Shown piece by piece: positions 1-9,051 of a stretch of DNA of 64,000 nucleotides. The notes beneath the pieces are model-generated. The model made no database searches, was not told where the DNA came from, and saw only the letters and a list, made by a program, of their open reading frames with translations. Made by a program: the position numbers and the translations under genes. The stretch comes from Paracholeplasma morum (GTDB taxonomy: Bacteria > Bacillota_I > Bacilli_A > Acholeplasmatales > UBA5453): contig NZ_JAFBBG010000002.1 in assembly GCF_016907055.1 (NCBI RefSeq), positions 1-64,000 on the forward strand, written 5' to 3'. The number at the start of each line of letters is the position of its first letter. The first letter of the stretch is position 1.

Positions 1-28
1 GCTCGACTTCTTAAGTCATGTTTTCCTT

Positions 29-1552
<1,524 letters not shown>

Positions 1553-1646
1553 AATATTTGAATTGTAAGAATTAGCTCTTATTTGTTATCTGTCTTTTCA
1601 TCCAGATCCGTTTTATTTTGTTTGTAATAAATTTCCTCATCATTAT

Positions 1647-1663
1647 TCAGTTTTCAAAGACCT
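1647..1663 (-). promoter_or_regulatory. rRNA leader boxA-like antitermination element
   Basis: The 16S leader on the minus strand carries GGTCTTTGAAAACTGAATA. This closely matches the Firmicute pre-rRNA boxA region (TCTTTGAAAACT), which binds Nus factors for antitermination. It lies between the promoter at 1698-1726 and the 16S 5' end. Confidence 0.6.
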
Positions 1664-1697
1664 ATTTTGCAACATGCACCTTAATTCGTGCTGTTAT

Positions 1698-1726
1698 ATT
1701 TTAACATCATAAAACAGGGTTGTCAA
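1698..1726 (-). promoter_or_regulatory. rRNA operon promoter
   Basis: On the minus strand a perfect -35 TTGACA (1721-1726) and a -10 TAAAAT (1698-1703) are separated by exactly 17 bp, and a TG dinucleotide gives an extended -10. The predicted start near 1690 leaves a leader of about 140 nt before 16S. This is the strongest sigma-70-type promoter seen in the window, as expected for an rRNA operon. Confidence 0.85.
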
Positions 1727-1772
1727 GAGTTTAATTAAACTTTTATAAACCCGAATTAACTGATGTAAAAAG

Positions 1773-1857
1773 TGGTGGGGGGGGACGGTTTCGAACCGCC
1801 GAACCCTTAGGGAGCAGATTTACAGTCTGCCGCGTTTAGCCTCTTCGCTACCCCCCC
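1773..1857 (-). tRNA. tRNA-Tyr (anticodon GUA)
   Basis: An 85-nt class II tRNA on the minus strand. The anticodon GTA sits in the loop context GACTGTAAATC (anticodon at 1821-1823), and the long variable arm (CTCCCTAAGGG region) is typical of tRNA-Tyr. The T arm reads GGTTCGAAACC, and the 3' CCA is encoded (TGGT on the plus strand at 1773-1776). The acceptor stem is an unusual homopolymer, seven G pairing with seven C (1851-1857 with 1777-1783). It lies upstream of the rRNA operon but has its own promoter. Confidence 0.97.
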
Positions 1858-1877
1858 GTTTGTTCGGTTGCTTTATT

Positions 1878-1906
1878 ATTCTAACCTAGATAGATTAAAA
1901 ATGCAA
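1878..1906 (-). promoter_or_regulatory. tRNA-Tyr promoter
   Basis: Minus-strand -35 TTGCAT (1901-1906) and -10 TAGAAT (1878-1883) with a 17-bp spacer. The -10 ends about 20 bp before the mature tRNA 5' end. Confidence 0.7.
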
Positions 1907-1949
1907 CACCTATTCTCACTTTTTTGTAAGTTTTGTTTTTCCGCGATTT

Positions 1950-2120
1950 CTATTTCTTAATTTTCTTATCGAGTTCGTACTTAGGAATCATTACCTCACG
2001 CGCGCAACCCGTGCATTTTATTTTTATGTCCGCGCCAATACGCACGACTTCCCATGTATTTGAGCCACAAACATGGGGTTTTTTAGTCGTAATCAAATCC
2101 TTGAGTTTATAAGTCATCAT
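1950..2120 (-). CDS. DUF951 family small zinc-ribbon-like protein (YyzM-like)
   Basis: A 56-residue protein that starts MMTYKLKDLI and ends YELDKKIKK, with stop TAG at 1950-1952. It matches the DUF951 family (Bacillus YyzM): a short basic protein with HVCGSNTWEVVRIGADIKI followed by KCTGCAREVMI, where Cys18, Cys36 and Cys39 suggest a small metal or Fe-S site. The function of the family is unknown. It directly follows parB: the parB TGA overlaps its start, and either of two tandem ATGs (2118-2120 or 2115-2117) could be used, so it is probably translationally coupled. In Bacillus the family member also lies in the origin-proximal neighbourhood. Confidence 0.85.
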   Translation of the reverse strand: MMTYKLKDLITTKKPHVCGSNTWEVVRIGADIKIKCTGCAREVMIPKYELDKKIKK

Positions 2121-2953
2121 TTAGATAATTTCTCAACAAGCTCTTCTAATTCTTTTAAAGACTTGTAATTGATCACTAATTTTTTATCAGTGACTGTTGT
2201 CTTCATACCGAGCTTATCTTTTAAAGTTTGTTCGTATGTGACATACACTTTGGCTTTAGGCTCACGTTTTTGTTTGTTTGTCTTCTCTTCTTTTTGTGCA
2301 AGTGCCTCGATTTGTCTTACAGATAAATCTTGTTCGATGATCTTTCTGGCAAGTTGTTTTATTCTTAATGAGTCATCCAATTTTGAAAGCACTCTTGCAT
2401 GAGCCATCGATAACTCGTTATTAAGTAACATTGTTTGGACTTCTTCTGGTAAGTTTAATAACCCTAAGATGTTAGTGACATAGCTTCTGGATTTGCCAAT
2501 CTTTTCAGAAAGAGACTTTTGAGTGATTTCCATTGTTCTCATGATATTGGCATAAGCTTCAGCTTCCTCAATTGGAGATAGGTTTTCTCTTTGAAGGTTT
2601 TCTACTAAAGAAATCTCAGCGACTTTACCTGGATCATATGAACGAATAATTGAAGGTACGGTCTTTAACCCTACTTGTTTAGCTGCACGATAACGTCTTT
2701 CACCACTAACAATCATGTAGCCATCTTTTACAGCTTTAACGATAATTGGTTGGAAAATCCCATGTTCAGCGATAGATTGTGCTAAATCATTGATTTTTTC
2801 TGGATCAAACACACGTCTTGGCTGATATGGGTTAGCGGTGATCTCTTCAATCGCGATTTCAACGATTTTTTCACCTTCTAATACATCATCAATGGTGTTT
2901 TCTAACAACAAATCCTTTAGGCCACGGCCTAGAACTTTACTATTTGTTTTCAT
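2117..2953 (-). CDS. parB: ParB/Spo0J chromosome partitioning protein
   Basis: Site-specific DNA-binding CTPase that loads on parS sites and spreads to organise the origin region for segregation and condensin loading. The 278-residue length is normal. The N-terminal ParB/Srx domain (about residues 30-120) has the box GERRYRAA, which forms the nucleotide-binding motif, followed by ENLQRENLSPIEEA. The central helix-turn-helix (about 130-190) reads LSEKIGKSRSYVTN, and the C-terminal dimerisation part is Lys-rich. The start overlaps the end of parA by 14 bp, which indicates coupling. I did not find a parS sequence by eye in the window, but that was not an exhaustive search. Confidence 0.96.
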   Translation of the reverse strand: MKTNSKVLGRGLKDLLLENTIDDVLEGEKIVEIAIEEITANPYQPRRVFDPEKINDLAQSIAEHGIFQPIIVKAVKDGYMIVSGERRYRAAKQVGLKTVPSIIRSYDPGKVAEISLVENLQRENLSPIEEAEAYANIMRTMEITQKSLSEKIGKSRSYVTNILGLLNLPEEVQTMLLNNELSMAHARVLSKLDDSLRIKQLARKIIEQDLSVRQIEALAQKEEKTNKQKREPKAKVYVTYEQTLKDKLGMKTTVTDKKLVINYKSLKELEELVEKLSK

Positions 2954-3728
2954 TGTTCTCGATTAACTCCTTCGCTAAAGATTTATATAGTACTGCAGCA
3001 CTGGATTTCGGTGCATAGGTTAATATCGGTACGCCATATGTTGGAGCAACTTGTGCAGCAACATTACTGGTAATAAAGGTTTTGAATACGCCTTCTTGGA
3101 AGTATTCCTTGACTTCATTAACAATTGCCCAACCCGCTTTGGTTCTTTTGTCTAACATGGTTAATAATACGCCTTCGATTGTTAACTCGCGCTTATTAAC
3201 TTTCAAATTCTTTTGTACCACTCGAATGGTATTTAGAAGTTGAGTTAACCCATCTATGGCTAAGAATTGACACTGGATTGGAATTAAAACAGAATCAGAT
3301 GCATAAAGCGCATTTAGGGTTGAAATGCCTAATGCCGGTGCACAATCGATTAAAACATAATCGTATTGAGCTTTGACTTTGGCAACAATGCTATCCAATA
3401 CAAATGTGTGGTCGTTTTGTTCTAATAACTTCATATCGATTCCAGCTAAATCTATGGTAGCTGGTACTAAATCTAGTGTTTTTTTGTCGGCTACTTGAAT
3501 GGGAATAATCACTTCTTTTATGGTTTTGATGCCCATTAATGCGTCATACAAATTCCCTGTCAGCTTACTTCTGTTTATCCCTAAACTCGTAGTTGCAGAT
3601 CCTTGTGCATCAAAATCAATCAACAAGACTTTCTTACCGTAATATGCAAGAGAAGCTGCTAAATTGACACTGGTTGTTGTTTTTCCTACTCCACCTTTTT
3701 GATTGGCTACGGAAATGACTTTGCCCAT
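2940..3728 (-). CDS. parA: ParA/Soj chromosome partitioning ATPase
   Basis: Walker-type cytoskeletal ATPase that works with ParB in origin segregation and, in Bacillus, modulates DnaA. The deviant Walker A motif KGGVGKTTTSVNLA is at residues 11-24, the Walker A' region LLIDFDAQGSAT at about 35-46, and the Walker B region VLIDCAPALG at about 124-133. Length 262 aa is normal for chromosomal ParA without a plasmid-type N-terminal extension. It starts 9 bp after rsmG and overlaps parB, so mnmG-rsmG-parA-parB-DUF951 reads as one transcription unit. Confidence 0.97.
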   Translation of the reverse strand: MGKVISVANQKGGVGKTTTSVNLAASLAYYGKKVLLIDFDAQGSATTSLGINRSKLTGNLYDALMGIKTIKEVIIPIQVADKKTLDLVPATIDLAGIDMKLLEQNDHTFVLDSIVAKVKAQYDYVLIDCAPALGISTLNALYASDSVLIPIQCQFLAIDGLTQLLNTIRVVQKNLKVNKRELTIEGVLLTMLDKRTKAGWAIVNEVKEYFQEGVFKTFITSNVAAQVAPTYGVPILTYAPKSSAAVLYKSLAKELIENNENK

Positions 3729-3737
3729 AAGGACCTC

Positions 3738-4424
3738 CTATAATGGTTTTTTCTTAATATCTTTAAATGCCCTTGGATAATGATTGTTTTCTTTAATCTT
3801 TTTTACTTTCAATAAGTGTCTTTCACCATACCCATTTGGAAGTAAAAAAGAGATGATTTCTTCTACTTTCCCACCTAGGATGCCAATTCCACGTTTCGCA
3901 AGGTTAAGTTCTTCTTCTAGATTAGATGCCTTCATTGCGACAAGATACCCGCCTGTTTTCACAAACGGTAACGCAAGTTCATCTAATATATTAATGGGCG
4001 CTACTGCCCTAGCCGTTACTAGATCATAATGGTTTCTTCTTTGTAATACAAAGTTTTCGGCTCTATCCGCAACCAATTCAACATCATTAATGCCTAAGTG
4101 ATTAAGCAGTTCCCCGAGAAACGTGATGCGTTTGTTAAGCGAATCAACGATGGTTAGTTTTACATTTGGATAAAAGATCTTTATAACAATCCCCGGAAAA
4201 CCAGCGCCTGATCCAATATCAAGCATAGTATCTACTTTAGATAAGTCAATCCCTTTGGATAGACTTAAAGAATCGTAGAAATGTTTGTAGTAAACGCCTT
4301 CTAAATCTGTGATTGCAGTCAAATTCATAACAGCATTCTTCTCTGTTAAAAAGGCATAATACTGATCTAGTTTTTCTAATTGGCTATCCGTTGGAGTGAT
4401 ACCCAGTGATGAAAATATGTTCAT
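3738..4424 (-). CDS. rsmG: 16S rRNA (guanine527-N7) methyltransferase RsmG
   Basis: SAM-dependent methyltransferase that makes m7G527 in the 530 loop of 16S rRNA; loss gives low-level streptomycin resistance in other bacteria. The SAM motif I reads LDIGSGAGFPGI at about residues 68-79, followed by the family signature TIVDSLNKRITFL. A later TARAVAPI motif is also typical. 228 aa is normal. It begins 2 bp after the mnmG stop and sits in the conserved gidA-gidB-parA-parB order. Confidence 0.96.
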   Translation of the reverse strand: MNIFSSLGITPTDSQLEKLDQYYAFLTEKNAVMNLTAITDLEGVYYKHFYDSLSLSKGIDLSKVDTMLDIGSGAGFPGIVIKIFYPNVKLTIVDSLNKRITFLGELLNHLGINDVELVADRAENFVLQRRNHYDLVTARAVAPINILDELALPFVKTGGYLVAMKASNLEEELNLAKRGIGILGGKVEEIISFLLPNGYGERHLLKVKKIKENNHYPRAFKDIKKKPL

Positions 4425-4425
4425 A

Positions 4426-6273
4426 TTACCTCAAGGATTCTAGATAAACTAATAAAATTGAGATGTCACTTGGGTTAACACCACTGATTCGGGATGCTTG
4501 GCCAAGTGTCATTGGTCTAATTTTCTTCAGTTTATCTCTAGCTTCAATTGCTAGGTTTCTAATTAAGTCGTAGTTAATATCTGTTGGAATTGGTTTATCA
4601 TCCACTCTAATCATCTTTTCTGCTTCTTTTTGAGCTTTATCGATGTATCCTGAGTATTTGATCTGAATCTCTACTTGTTCTAATACCGCTTCACTATAAG
4701 TGTTTGGATAGAACTCATTAATCATATTATAACGAATTTGTGGGCGTTTTAATAGTTCATAAAGTGTGGTTCTGTCATTAAGTTTTGCTGAACCGGTACT
4801 TCTAATCAATTGATTGTTTTCTTCAGTTGGATTGATATATACGGTTTTTAACGTTTCTTTTAAGGTTTCAATGTCTTGTTTCTTCGCTAAGAACTTATCA
4901 TAACGTTCTTGATCAAGTAATCCTAATTGATACCCATATTCACGTAGTCTGATGTCTGCATTGTCATGTCTTAGTAATAATCTATGTTCTGCTCTTGATG
5001 TTAATAAACGATAAGGTTCTTTTGTGCCTTTTGTGATTAAGTCATCAATTAAGACACCAATATAGGCTTCATTACGTTTTAAGATAAATGGTTTTTCACC
5101 ACGTACTTTCAAGACAGCGTTAATCCCTGCCATTATTCCTTGTCCTGCGGCTTCTTCATACCCGGAGGTTCCGTTAATTTGTCCAGCACAAAATAAGTTT
5201 TCAACTAATCTGGTTTCTAAGGATTGAAAGAGTTGAGTAGGGTTGATTGCATCATACTCAATGGCGTAAGCATATTTAGTTATAATTGCATTTTCTAGTC
5301 CTTTGACTGAGTGAACGATACGTTCTTGAACGTCTCTTGGCATACTGGTTGATAACCCTTGAACGTAAATCTCATCCAATGCCATCGATTCTGGTTCTAA
5401 GAAGATTTGGTGACGTTCTTTATCAGAAAAACGAACCACTTTATCTTCAATCGATGGACAGTATCTAGGTCCTACCCCTTCAACAATCCCACCATACATT
5501 GCACTTGCATCTAGATTTAGGGTAATAATTCCATGTGTGTTTAAGTTGGTATGTGTTAAGAAACATGGTTCTTGATGACCCATTTCTTTAATTTCTGGAT
5601 CAAATGAAAAGGTTTGGAATTTATCATCTGCATATTGAGGGGTTGTAACATCATAGTTAATTGAAGATTTTAAGATACGAGGTGGTGTACCTGTCTTTAG
5701 TCTGACAATTTCAAACCCTAAACGTTTAAGTTGTCCGCTAATCCCAAAGGTTGTTGGTTGATTATCTGGTCCGGAAGTGGTTGCGACATGACCAATTAAG
5801 ATACGACTATGTAAATAGGTTCCTGTGGTAATGACGACTGTTTTGGAGCTTATTTGCTCTCCATTTTCTAGTTTAATCCCTTTGGCTTTACCTTCTTCAA
5901 TGATCAGTTCATCTACTAAGGCTTCAAGCAATGTTAAATTAGGCGTATTTTGTAATACGTCTAACATGATTTTTGGGTATTCAAGTTTGTCAATTTGTGC
6001 TCTTAATGCCCATACTGCTGGACCTTTTGACAAATTAAGCATCTTCATTTGAATTTGCCCTTTATCGGCACTTCTAGCCATTTGCCCACCTAATGCATCA
6101 ATTTCACGAACAACAATGCCTTTTGCAGGTCCACCAATAGATGGATTACAACTCATTGCGCCGACTCTATCTAATTTACCGGTAACTAATAAGGTATTAA
6201 TACCCATTCTTGCCCCGGCGAGTGCTGCTTCAATGCCAGCATGGCCTCCCCCTACTACGATTAAATCATACAT
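4426..6273 (-). CDS. mnmG: tRNA uridine-5-carboxymethylaminomethyl modification enzyme MnmG
   Basis: FAD-dependent subunit of the MnmE-MnmG complex, which modifies U34 of tRNAs reading split codon boxes, using methylene-THF and glycine or ammonium. The N-terminal Rossmann motif [12 protein letters not shown] (residues 6-17) binds FAD. Other family signatures are [20 protein letters not shown] and the C-terminal [11 protein letters not shown]. 615 aa is full length. Its promoter lies just upstream (6295-6323). MnmG depends on folate and glycine, which fits the one-carbon genes elsewhere in the window (glyA, folD, fhs). Confidence 0.98.
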   Translation of the reverse strand: MYDLIVVGGGHAGIEAALAGARMGINTLLVTGKLDRVGAMSCNPSIGGPAKGIVVREIDALGGQMARSADKGQIQMKMLNLSKGPAVWALRAQIDKLEYPKIMLDVLQNTPNLTLLEALVDELIIEEGKAKGIKLENGEQISSKTVVITTGTYLHSRILIGHVATTSGPDNQPTTFGISGQLKRLGFEIVRLKTGTPPRILKSSINYDVTTPQYADDKFQTFSFDPEIKEMGHQEPCFLTHTNLNTHGIITLNLDASAMYGGIVEGVGPRYCPSIEDKVVRFSDKERHQIFLEPESMALDEIYVQGLSTSMPRDVQERIVHSVKGLENAIITKYAYAIEYDAINPTQLFQSLETRLVENLFCAGQINGTSGYEEAAGQGIMAGINAVLKVRGEKPFILKRNEAYIGVLIDDLITKGTKEPYRLLTSRAEHRLLLRHDNADIRLREYGYQLGLLDQERYDKFLAKKQDIETLKETLKTVYINPTEENNQLIRSTGSAKLNDRTTLYELLKRPQIRYNMINEFYPNTYSEAVLEQVEIQIKYSGYIDKAQKEAEKMIRVDDKPIPTDINYDLIRNLAIEARDKLKKIRPMTLGQASRISGVNPSDISILLVYLESLR

Positions 6274-6294
6274 AATATCACTTCCCGATTAATA

Positions 6295-6323
6295 ATTCTA
6301 CCAATAAGTTAGGTTCATTACAA
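6295..6323 (-). promoter_or_regulatory. mnmG promoter with overlapping inverted repeat
   Basis: Minus-strand -35 TTGTAA (6318-6323), 17-bp spacer, extended -10 TGG-TAGAAT (hexamer 6295-6300). A 20-bp inverted repeat, TTAGGTT-6-AACCTAA (6309-6328), covers the -35 and could be an operator. This promoter would drive mnmG and the genes after it. Confidence 0.65.
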
Positions 6324-6342
6324 CCTAATTACAAAGTAAAAG

Positions 6343-6362
6343 AAAGGCGATTGCTCGCCTTT
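6343..6362 (-). terminator. Intrinsic terminator after tkt
   Basis: The hairpin AAAGGCGA-GCAA-TCGCCTTT starts at the tkt stop codon and is followed by a T-rich stretch on the minus strand. The loop is a GNRA tetraloop (GCAA). Confidence 0.8.
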
Positions 6363-8317
6363 TACAATTTTACAAATGTTTCTGCTACTTTTTCCTTTGT
6401 GAATCCAAAGGCTTTAATAACAACTTCTAGTGGTGCAGATAGACCATATCTATCAATACCGAATACATGTTTAGTGTATTTATACCAAGATTGACTGGAT
6501 CCCATTTCAATTGCCAATGTCTTAACGTTTGAAGGTAAGATGGATTCTTGGTAGGCTTTATCTTGTTTTTCAAATAAGTAATGGCTTGGCATTGAAACAA
6601 CTCTAACGTCTTTTCCTAAGTCCTTAAGTACTTTTTGAGCTTCGATTGCTAAACTCACTTCGCTACCTGCAGCTAGTAAGATACCATCTAGTCTTTCGTG
6701 TTCTTTACTTACTACGAATGCGCCCTTTTCAAATGTTTCGAAAGGTACACATGGTAAAGTTGGAACATTTTGACGCGTTAGGATAATCGCTGTTGGCGTT
6801 TTATGTTGTTTAACTGCCCATAACCATGCAGCTTTAGTTTCGTTAGCATCCGCTGGTCTAATAACGTTTAAACCTGGAATGACTCTTAAGCCTGCCAATT
6901 GTTCAATTGGTTCATGGGTAGGTCCATCTTCACCAACGGCAATCGTATCATGTGAGAATACGAAAATCGATGGAATTTGCATAAGTGCTGCTAAACGAAT
7001 TGAAGGTTTCATATAGTCTGAGAACACAAAGAATGCGCCAGAGAATGCTTTTAAACCTCCATGTAAAACAATACCATTAGTGATAGCGCCCATAGCATGT
7101 TCTCTAACACCGAAGTTAATGTTTCTACCTAAACGGTTAGTCTTGCTGTAGTGTCCATCTGCGCCTTTTGCTTTAGTTGAAGCTGTTAAGTCGGCAGATC
7201 CACCAATAATGTTTGGATATTTCTTAGACAAGCCATCTAACACTTTACCTGATGCGCTTCTTGTAGCTACCATAGAGCCTACTTCAAAGGTTGGCAAGTC
7301 TTTAAGTTCTAATGAATCTTGTTCTTGGATAAATGCTTTTAGTTGTTGTGCTTCTTGTGGATAAGCTTCTTGGTAATCAGAAATCATGTTAATCCATTTC
7401 TTGTAAGCACGTGAGCCTCTGTTATAAACTTTTGTCTTATAGAAGCCATAAACTTCTTGTGGCACTTCAAATGGTGCATAAGACCAGTTAAGGTTTTTTC
7501 TTAACTCGTTTGCTTTTTCTTCACCAATTGGAGAACCGTGAACATTGGATGTTCCTGCTAAAGACGTGCCATAACCAATGATTGTTTTAACTTCAATCAC
7601 ACTTGGTTTATCGGTTTCTTTTTGTGCTTTCTTAATGGCTTTATTGATGGCCATTAGGTCATTGCCGTCTGAAACCTTTTGATAATGCCAGTTCATAGAT
7701 TCGAACTTTTTCTTATGATCGTCTGAGAATGCTAAATCAGTTTTTCCATCTAATTGAATGTCGTTTGAGTCAAATAAAACGATTAATTTGCCTAATCCTA
7801 AATGTCCAGCTAGAGATAATGCTTCTAAAGCCACCCCTTCTTGTAAGTCGCCATCGCCACATAATACATAAGTAAAGTGGTCAACGACTTCATAGCCTTC
7901 TTTATTGAATTTTGCTGCTAAATGCGTTTCAGCTATCGCCATACCAACGCCATTAGAAATCCCTTGTCCAAGTGGACCTGAGGTCGTTTCAACGCCATCT
8001 GTGTGACCATATTCTGGGTGCCCTGGTGTTTTACCAATTTGTCTGAAGTGCTTTAAGTCTTCGATTGATAATTGATACCCTGACAAATGATTTAATCCAT
8101 ATAGCAACATGGAGCCGTGTCCTGCACTAAGGATAAATCTATCTCTGTTAAACCAATTGGATTTCTTAGGAAATGCCTTCAAAAAACGTGTGTAAAGTAC
8201 ATGTGCCATTGGGGCAGCGCCTAATACAATCCCTGGGTGTCCTGAATTTGCTTTATTAATCGCATCAACACCTAAAAAACGTAACGAATTGATACTAAGT
8301 TGATCTAAATGTTCCAT
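6362..8317 (-). CDS. tkt: Transketolase
   Basis: Thiamine-diphosphate enzyme of the non-oxidative pentose phosphate pathway, moving two-carbon ketol units between sugar phosphates and making ribose-5-P and erythrose-4-P. The 651-aa length is standard. Visible signatures are NSGHPG near residue 24, GHG near 67, GDGDLQEGVALEA (ThDP/Mg2+ motif, about 155-167), the pyrimidine-domain run FSGAFFVFSDYMKP, and GEDGPTHEPIEQLAGLR. The gene begins 11 bp after the 203-aa membrane protein and probably shares its promoter; an intrinsic terminator follows directly. Confidence 0.98.
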   Translation of the reverse strand: MEHLDQLSINSLRFLGVDAINKANSGHPGIVLGAAPMAHVLYTRFLKAFPKKSNWFNRDRFILSAGHGSMLLYGLNHLSGYQLSIEDLKHFRQIGKTPGHPEYGHTDGVETTSGPLGQGISNGVGMAIAETHLAAKFNKEGYEVVDHFTYVLCGDGDLQEGVALEALSLAGHLGLGKLIVLFDSNDIQLDGKTDLAFSDDHKKKFESMNWHYQKVSDGNDLMAINKAIKKAQKETDKPSVIEVKTIIGYGTSLAGTSNVHGSPIGEEKANELRKNLNWSYAPFEVPQEVYGFYKTKVYNRGSRAYKKWINMISDYQEAYPQEAQQLKAFIQEQDSLELKDLPTFEVGSMVATRSASGKVLDGLSKKYPNIIGGSADLTASTKAKGADGHYSKTNRLGRNINFGVREHAMGAITNGIVLHGGLKAFSGAFFVFSDYMKPSIRLAALMQIPSIFVFSHDTIAVGEDGPTHEPIEQLAGLRVIPGLNVIRPADANETKAAWLWAVKQHKTPTAIILTRQNVPTLPCVPFETFEKGAFVVSKEHERLDGILLAAGSEVSLAIEAQKVLKDLGKDVRVVSMPSHYLFEKQDKAYQESILPSNVKTLAIEMGSSQSWYKYTKHVFGIDRYGLSAPLEVVIKAFGFTKEKVAETFVKL

Positions 8318-8328
8318 AATTTCCTCGC

Positions 8329-8940
8329 TTATTTATTTTCATCTGAAGGTTTTTCTTCAGTAGTCGCCTCTTCTTTTACTTCTTCAAACTTGAAATAAGA
8401 ATCATAATACTTTTGTTGGTTTTCTAAAAGTTCTTTAAACTTATTTTCACCAACAATCATCTTGATGTCTTTGATTGATTCGCTTCTGACTTGTTCAATC
8501 TTCTTTCTCATAATCGAAGTTTGAGCCATGTTCGTTATTAAAACAATCGCTAAAATCCCAATTAATCCGTAGGTTTGATAAGGTTGAAGTGCTTTAAGTG
8601 TTGAAAATAACACCGCCAACAACATCGCTACCCCGATTAATGGGAAAACCATTTTATACATTAAGCCAAAACGGATTTTATCTGCTTTTTCATAGAACTT
8701 AATCCAAACTAAGTTAGCACGTTTGCCATATAGTTCCTTCATTGCGTTGTAGTACCCATCTTCAATGAGTAATTTGAAGTTCTTTGAATCACTTGTCCAA
8801 ACTGCAAATTGTCCTTTTCCTGCAAACTTAGCTAAATAGCTTGTTTCGTTCATAGAATGGATTTCTACCGTTTTATTATCTGTTGTTTGTACCTCTTTAG
8901 GGTTATTTAATTGTTTATAAATGCCATATTGTAATTTCAT
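8329..8940 (-). CDS. Membrane protein of unknown function, two TM segments
   Basis: I do not recognise a family. The protein has a soluble N-terminal domain of about 95 residues, two close hydrophobic segments (MYKMVFPLIGVAMLLAVLF, then YGLIGILAIVLITNMA), a charged helical region and an acidic tail (EEVKEEATTEEKPSDENK). The topology suggests a hairpin membrane anchor with both ends on one side. I chose the ATG at 8938-8940 because GGAGG stands 9 nt before it; the in-frame ATG three codons upstream touches the GGAGG with no spacing. It is first in a two-gene unit with tkt. No functional link to transketolase can be seen. Confidence 0.75.
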   Translation of the reverse strand: MKLQYGIYKQLNNPKEVQTTDNKTVEIHSMNETSYLAKFAGKGQFAVWTSDSKNFKLLIEDGYYNAMKELYGKRANLVWIKFYEKADKIRFGLMYKMVFPLIGVAMLLAVLFSTLKALQPYQTYGLIGILAIVLITNMAQTSIMRKKIEQVRSESIKDIKMIVGENKFKELLENQQKYYDSYFKFEEVKEEATTEEKPSDENK

Positions 8941-8961
8941 AGTATACATCCTCCAAATGGT

Positions 8962-8991
8962 ATTATACCATATTTCGAAAAAGCGATGACA
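8962..8991 (-). promoter_or_regulatory. Promoter of the membrane-protein/tkt unit
   Basis: Minus-strand consensus -10 TATAAT (8962-8967) with an extended TGG in front. A weak -35 TGTCAT (8986-8991) lies 18 bp upstream. The -10 is within the near-palindrome TGGTATTATACCA. Confidence 0.6.
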
Positions 8992-9002
8992 TTAAAGCCA
9001 AT

Positions 9003-9029
9003 AAAAACCCCAAAAATTATGGGGTTTTT
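9003..9029. terminator. Intrinsic terminator after the nuclease gene
   Basis: The hairpin AAAAACCCC / GGGGTTTTT with a short AT-rich loop lies just past the stop of the nuclease gene. It is symmetric and could work in both directions. Confidence 0.75.
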
Positions 9030-9051
9030 AGCATAAATCGTTTTAGGTGGC

